Assembly (NCBI RefSeq): GCF_008033235.1
Contig: NZ_CP042432.1
Coordinates: forward strand, 744,001 to 808,000
DNA length: 64,000 bases
Source of the DNA: Anseongella ginsenosidimutans
GTDB lineage: Bacteria > Bacteroidota > Bacteroidia > Sphingobacteriales > Sphingobacteriaceae
Reading direction: 5' to 3'
Positions 52,804 to 60,003 of the stretch are shown here, one piece after another; position 1 is the first letter of the stretch; each line of letters opens with the position of its first letter. Made by a program: the position numbers and the translations under genes. A model generated the notes under the pieces. The model worked only from the letters and a program-made list of their open reading frames with translations, made no database searches and had not been told where the DNA came from.

Positions 52804-52825
52804 ATTGTCAATCCTTATTCCCCGG

Positions 52826-55009
52826 CTATTGTCCCAATTCCAACTGGTTTTTCACCAGTTTATAATACTCGCCCCGTTTTGCGACCAGTTCTTGATGGGT
52901 ACCCTGTTCCAACACTTTACCTTTGTCCAACACCACGATGTTGTCTGCATGGCTTACTGTACTGAGCCGGTGGGCCACGATCACCGCCGTACGGCCTTCC
53001 ATAAATTCCTTCAGGTTGTCGATGATTACCCGTTCATTATTCGCATCCAGTGCATTGGTCGCCTCGTCAAACAGAATGTAGCGAGGGTCTTTATACACCG
53101 CTCGTGCGATCAGTAACCGCTGTCGCTGCCCCTGACTAATGCCCTTACCGCCCGTTCCGATCTTCGTCTTCAGGCCAAAGGGTTGTTCTGTGATGAAGTC
53201 TTCCAGGTTAGCCATCCGGATCGCCTTTTCCACTTTTTCCCTGTCGGGGTATTCGTCCCCTACAGCAATGTTGTTCTCAATTGTATCGGCAAAAATAAAC
53301 CCATCCTGCATTACCGCCCCACAGCTTCCCCGCCAGGTCGCAAACCCAATCCGGCTCAGTTCGGTGCCTCCAACACGGACGATGCCCCCTTCCGGTTTAA
53401 AAAAACGCAGGATTAGTTTCAGTACGGTCGTTTTCCCACTACCGCTCATACCCACAATGGCAGTGGTTTTTCCCTCCGGTAATGACAGACTGATATCCCT
53501 CAGCACCGGCTCATTACCCGCGCCCGGATAACGGAAGGTGACCCCTTGTAATGTAAGGCCCTTGTTTGCCGGTAGTTCCCGCAGCCAGTCGTGGTCAGCC
53601 GGCTCCTCGTCCTCCTCCCTGTAAATCTCATTAATACGTTCGAGGCTAATCTTAGCATCCTGATACGACTGTATGAAGCCCAGCAGTTGCTGGATAGGGC
53701 TGTTCACCATCCCTACGATATACTGGATGGCCACCATACCACCCAGGGTTAAGTGGCCTTCAATCACAGCCTTGGCACTCAGAAAAGTGATCAGGATGTT
53801 CTTCAATTGGTTTATCGCCATAGAGCCCGCCTGCTGGTACTGACCCAGCGCCAGCGCCTTTACCTTAAAACGAAATAGCCGCGCTTGGATACCTTCCCAT
53901 ATCCACCGCTTCTGATGCTCGCTGTTGTTCAGCTTAATCTCCGGCATAGCAGTAATCATCTCCACGATGTTAGTCTGGTTGTCTGAGCCGATGGCAAACC
54001 GCTGGTGGTCGAGTTCCCTACGTCGTTTCAGAAACAGTAGAATCCACCCGGTGTACACTACGGTAGCCCCCATGAAAATAAGAAAGATACCGCCATGGTA
54101 GAACGCCAACACGAAACCAAACACGATCAGGTTCACGAAAGAGAACAGTGTACTTAAGGTGGACCCGGTAAGAAAGCTTTCTATGCGCTGCTGATCGGCC
54201 ATGCGCTGCATAATGTCACCCGTTGTCTTAGTCTCAAAGAACGCCATTGGCAGCTTCATCAGCTTGATGAGCATATCGGTAAGTACCGAAATGTTCACCC
54301 GCGTACTGATGTGCAGCGATATCCAGGAGCGAATAAAATTTACGCCCGTTTGTCCTAAGAACAACGCCAGCTGGGCAATGAGGATGAGGTGAATAAAATT
54401 CAGGTTGCGCGTACTGATGCCAATATCTACCACCGATTGGGTGAGGAACGGCGTGATTAGCTGAAGAATAGTGCCTATCAGCAGACCCAGTACCAGCTGC
54501 ATGAATAGTTTACGGTAGGTATAAAAGTAACGCAGCACAGTGCCCCAGCGCAGGCCCTTTTCTTTTCCCTCCTCTTCGGTTTCGTAGAACTGCGGGGTTG
54601 GGGCCAACAAGAGGGAGATACCGCTATGGAGTTCCTTATGTGCAAACCAGTTGTCCGCGAATTCCTTTTCGCTTAGTTTGCGTTTCCCTGACGCCGGGTC
54701 AGCGATATGAAACACCCCTCTTTTGATCCTATACAGAACCACAAAGTGATTTTGTCTCCAGTGCAGGATGCAGGGCAACGTGATCTCGGGAAGCTGCTCC
54801 AGTGCCAGCTTCACCCCCTGAGTGCGGAAGCCTAGCTTATCGGCGGCCTCGCTGATGCCCAGTAGGTTCACCCCACCGCGGGTCACCTGGCATAATTGTC
54901 GCAGCAGGTAGATGTCCCTGTTGCGGCCGTAGTGCTTGCACACCATCCGCAGGCAGGTGGCTCCGCAGTCCATCTGGTCCTGTTGGCGATAGTGGGGGAA
55001 GGGTGTCAA
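52826..55009 (-). CDS. Peptidase C39-containing ABC exporter (double-glycine leader peptidase/transporter)
   Basis: A 727-residue inner-membrane protein. Residues 1-130 are a peptidase C39 domain with the catalytic C15 (MDCGATC), H88 (NHFVVL) and D104 (ADPASG), plus Q9 for the oxyanion hole, so cleavage should be active. Six membrane helices follow at about 165-440. The ATPase domain has Walker A GMSGSGKTT, a degenerate signature ISQGQRQR, Walker B YILFDEATNALD and the switch His in AHRLS. Such proteins cut leaders after Gly-Gly and export the core. The precursor at 59529 with a VVGG leader is its obvious cargo. It is upstream of the HlyD gene. Confidence 0.95.
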   Translation of the reverse strand: MTPFPHYRQQDQMDCGATCLRMVCKHYGRNRDIYLLRQLCQVTRGGVNLLGISEAADKLGFRTQGVKLALEQLPEITLPCILHWRQNHFVVLYRIKRGVFHIADPASGKRKLSEKEFADNWFAHKELHSGISLLLAPTPQFYETEEEGKEKGLRWGTVLRYFYTYRKLFMQLVLGLLIGTILQLITPFLTQSVVDIGISTRNLNFIHLILIAQLALFLGQTGVNFIRSWISLHISTRVNISVLTDMLIKLMKLPMAFFETKTTGDIMQRMADQQRIESFLTGSTLSTLFSFVNLIVFGFVLAFYHGGIFLIFMGATVVYTGWILLFLKRRRELDHQRFAIGSDNQTNIVEMITAMPEIKLNNSEHQKRWIWEGIQARLFRFKVKALALGQYQQAGSMAINQLKNILITFLSAKAVIEGHLTLGGMVAIQYIVGMVNSPIQQLLGFIQSYQDAKISLERINEIYREEDEEPADHDWLRELPANKGLTLQGVTFRYPGAGNEPVLRDISLSLPEGKTTAIVGMSGSGKTTVLKLILRFFKPEGGIVRVGGTELSRIGFATWRGSCGAVMQDGFIFADTIENNIAVGDEYPDREKVEKAIRMANLEDFITEQPFGLKTKIGTGGKGISQGQRQRLLIARAVYKDPRYILFDEATNALDANNERVIIDNLKEFMEGRTAVIVAHRLSTVSHADNIVVLDKGKVLEQGTHQELVAKRGEYYKLVKNQLELGQ

Positions 55010-55178
55010 AATCTTAGTTGTTGATTGGTTGCATTGCTCTCATACATTTTTTACAGTGATATTTTTACCGTATCGGAGTCACTTATTAATTGCAATTGGT
55101 CTGTTAAAGCGATCGTCTTCTCTACCATTGTCTTGCGTTCTCGCCCCACATCCAAACCTTGTTGCTAGAGTTTATTAT

Positions 55179-55208
55179 CCGCTGAAAAGCGGTAGATGAA
55201 CATCTACC
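55179..55208. other. Paired hairpins in the 55010-55383 gap
   Basis: Two adjacent perfect stem-loops: CCGCT-GAAA-AGCGG (55179-55192) and GGTAGATG-AA-CATCTACC (55191-55208). They lie about 170 bases upstream of the C39 exporter start on its transcript strand. They could be a leader structure or mark an operon break. Elsewhere this gap of about 370 bases holds only a 37-codon open stretch on the minus strand (55051-55164) that may be a gene fragment. Confidence 0.45.
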
Positions 55209-55449
55209 CGCAAGACAAAAAATAAAAACGTGCGGCCTATCTTTAACCGAGTTGTAATACACATGTGGGTTTGTCGTAACAGAATGCTAAAATCTAAAAC
55301 CATCACAGTCCAAATAGCTTCTTCCGTCCCCTTGAGAATCGCTCATCCTTATCGAACTTATGTAAAGACGGAAGCGAAGGTCACTAAGAAGGATAGTTGC
55401 GCTTGATTTCATAATCTCCTTGGTAGGACTCATGTATCCGTTTGATGTG

Positions 55450-56052
55450 TTATTCATTCTCCAGCGTAAACGGGGCCTCGGTTTTATTCGATATCTCGTT
55501 GCCAAATGGTACCTCATGTTCATTAAGGAACCTATTCAGTTCGCCGATAGGTACGATGTAATCCACCTGGTCGGGGTGATAATAGTCCACTTGCCTACGG
55601 AAGTGTTCATCCTGGTGCAACAGGTACTCCTTACCCAACTCGAATTCCGGGAACTGAATGAAGCGGCCGAAGTCTATGTTTTCGTATAATCCCAATGTAT
55701 AGAAATATTTTCGGAACTTCCGCTCAAGGCAGGATAGTCTATATGTAGAAATCACACGACCCACTGGATCACGCCACACCGTGAACTTCGTGAACTCCCC
55801 TTGTTCACGTTCATATGAGTCCATCTCTTCAAACGGGATGAGATATGGTGACTCTTGCGAATAACCGATCTTATCATGGATAGCCCAGAAACCCTCAACC
55901 CATTCTTGCTCCTGAGATTCATTGTAGACGACTACTTTTTTCAGGAATGTCCCCGCGTTCTTGGAGATGACTACAAACGTTAAATCGGCGTTTGGAATTA
56001 GGCAGAAACAGTTCCCAGAAAATGGAAATACTTTTTCATTAGGGACTTTCAT
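55450..56052 (-). CDS. Sulfotransferase-family protein, truncated near its C-terminus
   Basis: A 200-residue cytosolic protein. The N-terminal TFVVISKNAGTFLKK corresponds to the PAPS 5'-phosphosulfate loop of sulfotransferase family 2, with Asn in place of the usual Thr or Ser-Gly. FTVWRDPVGRVISTYRL is the 3'-phosphate-binding segment. After the TAA at 55450 the same frame continues with HIKRIHESYQGDYEIKRNYPS to 55387, which is the usual end of such enzymes, so the stop looks premature and removes about 21 residues. It may sulfate the exported peptide or its glycan. It follows the second GT25 gene by 22 bases. Confidence 0.75.
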   Translation of the reverse strand: MKVPNEKVFPFSGNCFCLIPNADLTFVVISKNAGTFLKKVVVYNESQEQEWVEGFWAIHDKIGYSQESPYLIPFEEMDSYEREQGEFTKFTVWRDPVGRVISTYRLSCLERKFRKYFYTLGLYENIDFGRFIQFPEFELGKEYLLHQDEHFRRQVDYYHPDQVDYIVPIGELNRFLNEHEVPFGNEISNKTEAPFTLENE

Positions 56053-56074
56053 AGACTTCGGTGTACTTTTTCTT

Positions 56075-56752
56075 CTATTGTATGTTTCCTGTTCCGTATC
56101 TATCCGCGATGGCCAGAATCTTGGTTAGCCGCTCTTCACTCCGGCAGAACAGATCCTTGTGTTTGGTCATTTTCAATCCCTGCACCGGAAGGTCCGAATA
56201 CCCGAAATCTTTTTGGGCAGAAATGAATGGGTGGATAATCATCTTATGGCTGGTCATCTCCGAGAACTTGACGTCGGCGACTTCACCTTCAGTGAATGGC
56301 TCGTCCAATATCCGCTGAAAAAAAATGCGGTAGGCCACAATAAATTGCGTAGATTGAAATTGGTCGATCCAAAACCGCCCTTCAGCAACCGGGATAGCTT
56401 GCCCGAAGTGGTTGATCCCGCCCAGCATTATATTAGCACCCTGCTCCGCGGCACCAATGATTTGACGAAACAAGCTTGTTCTTGAATAATGTGGCGTGAA
56501 CTCATGGTCGTCTTTGCAAATGACAATCACATCGTCATTGCGTTCCATGGCTGTCCGGATTACTTTTTTAATACTTTCCCAAAGGTTAATCACGCCTATC
56601 TCATGCCGATGGGCTTCGATAAACTCGACGTCAAACTCCTCCCTACCTTCGAATTGTCCCCGGATGTGGGTAATCCGATCTTTATGCTCCGGCAGGTTGA
56701 TTACATACACGGGTACGCAAACGTCGCTGTAAGATTGTGTTTTTTTGCCCAT
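56075..56752 (-). CDS. Glycosyltransferase family 25-like enzyme (second of a tandem pair)
   Basis: From the ATG at 56752 a 225-residue cytosolic protein. YVINLPEHKDRITHIRGQF near the N-terminus and VICKDDHEF at about 95 match the GT25 (LPS/procollagen glycosyltransferase) fold, where the acidic DD pair binds the metal and nucleotide sugar. The last third (FGYSDLPVQGLK) contains the AQKDFGYSD box shared with its neighbour. The frame extends upstream to 56821, but that part is the shadow of the previous gene, whose restored stop is at 56757-56759, four bases away. In a RiPP cluster it may put sugars on Ser or Thr of the precursor. Confidence 0.78.
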   Translation of the reverse strand: MGKKTQSYSDVCVPVYVINLPEHKDRITHIRGQFEGREEFDVEFIEAHRHEIGVINLWESIKKVIRTAMERNDDVIVICKDDHEFTPHYSRTSLFRQIIGAAEQGANIMLGGINHFGQAIPVAEGRFWIDQFQSTQFIVAYRIFFQRILDEPFTEGEVADVKFSEMTSHKMIIHPFISAQKDFGYSDLPVQGLKMTKHKDLFCRSEERLTKILAIADRYGTGNIQ

Positions 56753-56756
56753 AACT

Positions 56757-57409
56757 TTATTTCGTATTAAATCCATAAAACTTGCGTACCGAATCCAGTT
56801 GAGCAAGTTTCTCGCTCCCATTGTCGAACAATTCCGTCACCCACCCCTTTTTTTCATTCTTTTTCGTTACATCCGAATAACCAAACTCCTTCTGTACCGA
56901 AATGTACGGGTACATCACAAAAATCCCGTCCGTGAGGGAAGAAATCTTCCGGTCTGCCCCCCCTTCCCTAAATCCGCTTCCAATATTTTTTCATAAAATT
57001 TCCGGTATATCAGCATGAATTGCGTACCAGTGAATCGATCCACCCAAAATAAGTTCTTGTCAACCTGTAGTACTTGGTCGAACCAGCTCACTCCTCCCAA
57101 CAATATATCGGCATCGTATTTTCTGGATTGATTTATGGCTCTGATCAGTCTATTGGACGTATAGGCTTCTGTGAAAACATGATCGTCTTCGCAGATAAGA
57201 ATATTATCGATATCATCATTGCAGACTTTCTGTATGATTTGGCATATAGTTTGCCACAAGCCAATAGCTCCTACCTTATGAGCAATAGCTGGAACGACGG
57301 TCAATTGAAATTCGTTCCTTCCCTTAAATTCTGAAATCAAGCTCGCTTTACGATCTGTTCGCCTCGCTAGATTGATGGCATAAGTATTTATTTTACCCAT
57401 GCAAGTCAC
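56757..57409 (-). pseudogene. Glycosyltransferase family 25-like enzyme (first of the pair), frameshifted
   Basis: The intact frame (57409 to about 56960) has YAINLARRTDRKASLISEF and LICEDDHVF, as in GT25. It breaks at a run of seven C on the plus strand (56957-56963). In the next frame the protein continues with DRKISSLTDGIFVMYPYISV, QKEFGYSDVTKKN and a stop at 56757. That restored tail parallels the neighbouring paralogue's FGYSD box and ends four bases before its start codon, so the restored gene is very convincing (about 217 residues). Eight C would fix it. As read, the last third is lost and the enzyme is probably inactive. Confidence 0.82.
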
Positions 57410-57440
57410 AGTTTTGCTACGGATTACTTTGTTTAAATTT

Positions 57441-57501
57441 AAAGGAATTCCGCAAAGTCACAGTCTATCAATTTTGAGCCTGTTTTAGTTGGCTTGTCCT
57501 T
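57441..57501 (-). repeat. Intergenic repeat of the peptide cluster, copy B
   Basis: Aligns with copy A (59838-59896) over about 60 bases. Shared are AGGA-TTCCG at one end, the core AGCCTGNTTTAGTNGGC and TCCTT at the other end. It lies in the 184-base gap between the TlpA-like gene and the first GT25 gene, 32 bases before the latter's start. The remainder of that gap shows no gene. Confidence 0.6.
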
Positions 57502-57593
57502 ACCAAATGCTATTCCATTGTGTGCTTTTGGCCTTTCGCAAATCGATGAGACTAATGTTGGGTGGGATCGACACGTGATCGTCCGAAATCACC

Positions 57594-58739
57594 TTACAAA
57601 TAATTACCTATCTTTTCCTTTATACGTTCGAGCAGTATCGATTGCTCCATGATGCGATTATCTCTGGTACGGACTATGAAATAGCGCGGGACTCCCCCTA
57701 CATCGATGTCCTTAAACCGATGAGCGTACTGCGACCAATCTATCCAGAAATTAGGATATGCCGAACCGTGGAGTTCCATATAGTTATTCCAGGATTCCTC
57801 CCCACACATTATAGCAAGGCCGACGATTGAGAATTTTTTGTTTGTGCCATGTTGCTGCGCCAGCTCCCGGAGTTTTGGATGATCCCGAATGCAAGGACCG
57901 CACCAGGTAGCCCACAACTCTATCAGCAGATAATCGCAGCTGTTTCGCAGCTGTTCATAATTCATCCCGATACCGGCCATTAAAAGCTGCGCATCGCCAA
58001 GAGCGGGAAAAATACCAGGGCGCGGAATATTGTTGAAATAAAAAGTTTCGTACCCCGCCAGCAAATCTTTAATTTTTTCCTCTCCAAGTACCGCTGGATC
58101 GAGTCCCGAAATAACCCTCAACACATCATCTTTCACCGGGAGTGCCGACTCTCGAAAGAATGTGAAAATCTTTTGAAAGGCATAAACCGAACCGGGATGT
58201 TTAGCTATCAACATGAGCTCTTCTCCGTATTTTTTCAGCTGGATCGAATCCAGATCGTCTTTGAAATTGAGCAACTCGTTTTTAAATCGGGTGTTAATCT
58301 CGTCGAATGCGGATTTCACATGGTTTTCGTACCCGCCATTTACAAGCATAGCCCCTGTTTCCAGATCGATATCAATATTGATGGCTGTGGTATCTAAAAG
58401 AACGTTAATATACTTCACCGATGGGGGAATATCTGTTTTAAGGCGAGGAGCAATTTCGCCGGGATCATTGAAACAATAAAGACGAACCGAACTTAATGCA
58501 TTACCTCCACCGGGTGGCAGTGCCGTATAGCATTTGAATGAAAAGCCGCCATCGGCATCAATTTTGGCTTTATGCAAGCTGTTCTCACCGTTTAATACAT
58601 AATAAACAGCTTCTGGAATTACCTCAGCCGATACCTGCCCGGAAATCGTAACCTGACTTTGCCAGACAACAGGGGAACTGCCAGCCCAACTATAAAAACC
58701 AGCTACCCCTAGAAGACTTGCTAACACTGCACTTTTCAT
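57594..58739 (-). CDS. TlpA-like periplasmic thiol-disulfide oxidoreductase
   Basis: A 381-residue exported protein with a signal peptide (MKSAVLASLLGVAGFYSWAG). The first half is a DUF4369-like beta-sandwich and helical region. The C-terminal 140 residues are a thioredoxin fold with active site C280-G-P-C283 (ELWATWCGPC) and cis-Pro in VGGVPRYF. TlpA/ResA-type proteins reduce or isomerise disulfides in the periplasm. Next to a VKOR-thioredoxin and a four-cysteine precursor, it probably helps set the correct disulfides. It lies 15 bases after the DUF4369 gene. Confidence 0.88.
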   Translation of the reverse strand: MKSAVLASLLGVAGFYSWAGSSPVVWQSQVTISGQVSAEVIPEAVYYVLNGENSLHKAKIDADGGFSFKCYTALPPGGGNALSSVRLYCFNDPGEIAPRLKTDIPPSVKYINVLLDTTAINIDIDLETGAMLVNGGYENHVKSAFDEINTRFKNELLNFKDDLDSIQLKKYGEELMLIAKHPGSVYAFQKIFTFFRESALPVKDDVLRVISGLDPAVLGEEKIKDLLAGYETFYFNNIPRPGIFPALGDAQLLMAGIGMNYEQLRNSCDYLLIELWATWCGPCIRDHPKLRELAQQHGTNKKFSIVGLAIMCGEESWNNYMELHGSAYPNFWIDWSQYAHRFKDIDVGGVPRYFIVRTRDNRIMEQSILLERIKEKIGNYL

Positions 58740-58754
58740 ATCTGAAATAGAATT

Positions 58755-59447
58755 TCACTCTTTGGTTCTTTGCAATTTATTGTAGAATCTTTCCCCAATG
58801 GTGCTTTCCTTGACCTCCTTTGGAAGCTGATCATAGAAATCGATGTATTTCGCATAAGAGAAGAACGGATCAGAAACCAAAATCCATGTTTTCTCGGCTA
58901 TCTTGTTGGGTGTCGTTATAACCTCATCAAATAGCGCCCTGATTGCCTGGTTTATCGCGTCGACGTCCTGACTTTCGATATCCATTGATCCTTCTGTTTC
59001 CGGCAAACTCCCAAGTTCTTTCTTCATGCCTTCCAATTGAAGTAATTTCCCGTGTATAAACGAATCCCAATTATGATATTCCGAATCTGTAATAATCTTG
59101 GGATCATACGTATACAAACCTTTCTCCCGAACCTTCAAAGCAAATTTGCATATATACCGGCTATTGTCCAGATGCACCGCTACGCCGCCATACTGATAGG
59201 TGACAGTTGCTTGATATGGAAACGGAACAGTACCTTCGAACCTGAATTTTCCGTTAGCAATGGTAGTGGTATCCACTCTCTCCTTACCATAGAATTTTAA
59301 AAATACCTTGTCCCCATCCCTAAGCGGACCTTTTACGGTGGTGTCTGCAGCATTATCAATAATCCCTTCAATAACATAGTGACATTCCTGTGCAGCCGCG
59401 GTGGTTACCAATGCTGTTAGTGTGCAAAGAATTAAAAAGTTTCTCAT
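58755..59447 (-). CDS. Exported DUF4369-like protein
   Basis: A 230-residue exported protein (signal peptide ending near TTAAAQ). The mature N-terminal part is a DUF4369-like beta-sandwich (YVIEGIIDNAADTTVKGPL, GKFRFEGTVPFPYQATVTY), as found at the front of many Bacteroidota thioredoxin-like proteins. The C-terminal half is helical. There is no thioredoxin active site; it looks like the front half of the neighbouring TlpA-like protein on its own. It lies between the precursor gene (81 bases upstream) and the TlpA-like gene, so it is probably an accessory or immunity-type envelope factor. That last point is only a guess. Confidence 0.75.
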   Translation of the reverse strand: MRNFLILCTLTALVTTAAAQECHYVIEGIIDNAADTTVKGPLRDGDKVFLKFYGKERVDTTTIANGKFRFEGTVPFPYQATVTYQYGGVAVHLDNSRYICKFALKVREKGLYTYDPKIITDSEYHNWDSFIHGKLLQLEGMKKELGSLPETEGSMDIESQDVDAINQAIRALFDEVITTPNKIAEKTWILVSDPFFSYAKYIDFYDQLPKEVKESTIGERFYNKLQRTKE

Positions 59448-59528
59448 TTGTCTACATTTCAGCCTTTAGATAACAATCCGTAACGAGAAACGGTAACATG
59501 CTTCTCGTTACGGACGATCGATTATTCG

Positions 59529-59795
59529 TCAGCTTCCAGACCCCCAAGTGGCGGTCCAGTCTGTTGCCGTACCTCCGGAGCTGTTAATATCATCGTAAGC
59601 ACTTTCACATCGTGTGCTGCAGTCGGATTCTGTAGTTGGCTCGGGATTTAGTTCAATCGGATAATCGTTGCCATCACTTGCAGTTAAACGACACTCACAA
59701 GAAGTATCACTCCCGTTACCACCAACAACTTGCTTTAACTGTTCCCTTGTCAAAATTTCTTCTACATCTTTCAAATTTAATTTGAGCTTATTCAT
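59529..59795 (-). CDS. Double-glycine leader precursor peptide (putative RiPP/bacteriocin)
   Basis: An 88-residue peptide. Residues 1-26 form a leader (MNKLKLNLKDVEEIL, then TREQLKQVVGG) of the Bacteroidota natural-product-precursor type, ending in GG where a C39 peptidase cuts. The predicted 62-residue core starts at N27. It has four Cys (C33, C35, C59, C63 in CEC and CSTRC), 19 Ser/Thr, 12 Asp/Glu against two Arg, two Tyr (Y45, Y67) and a Trp/Gly/Ser-rich end. It is flanked by the VKOR-thioredoxin and DUF4369 genes. The cysteines suggest disulfides or other crosslinks, and the Ser/Thr content suits glycosylation. The core resembles no characterised peptide that I recognise. Confidence 0.85.
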   Translation of the reverse strand: MNKLKLNLKDVEEILTREQLKQVVGGNGSDTSCECRLTASDGNDYPIELNPEPTTESDCSTRCESAYDDINSSGGTATDWTATWGSGS

Positions 59796-59837
59796 TTCAA
59801 TTTACTTTTTTGTACAGACTCCGCATTTTATTTTATC

Positions 59838-59896
59838 AGGATTCCGTAGATTTGTAATTCTAGTAATTTGTAGCCTGCTTTAGTGGGCCAATCCTT
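59838..59896 (-). repeat. Intergenic repeat of the peptide cluster, copy A
   Basis: Shares the AGCCTGNTTTAGTNGGC core and both ends with copy B. It lies 43 bases upstream of the precursor start, so it could be part of its promoter or leader region. Confidence 0.6.
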
Positions 59897-59900
59897 GCTG

Positions 59901-59932
59901 CGGCAGTCCCCTCGGACTGCCGTGGCTTTTTT
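59901..59932 (+). terminator. Stem-loop with T-run between the VKOR and precursor genes
   Basis: A 9-bp perfect stem CGGCAGTCC / GGACTGCCG followed by TGGCTTTTTT. The T-run is on the plus strand, opposite to the cluster's direction, so it may be a structural barrier for the minus-strand transcript or terminate antisense reading. Confidence 0.5.
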
Positions 59933-60003
59933 ACACGTCTGTTTCTTATAATTCTCCTTTTTTAAAGATTTTCATCACCTATTTCTCATTTCAGTTCCTT
60001 AAA

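Noticed and set aside
55287-55523. Minus-strand 78-codon frame after the sulfotransferase
   Set aside because: The sulfotransferase frame itself reads on past its stop into a sensible C-terminus here, so this frame is a shadow of that sequence.
59901-59932. Terminator ending a VKOR-only transcript
   Set aside because: The T-run lies on the plus strand, so on the cluster's strand the hairpin lacks the needed U-tract.
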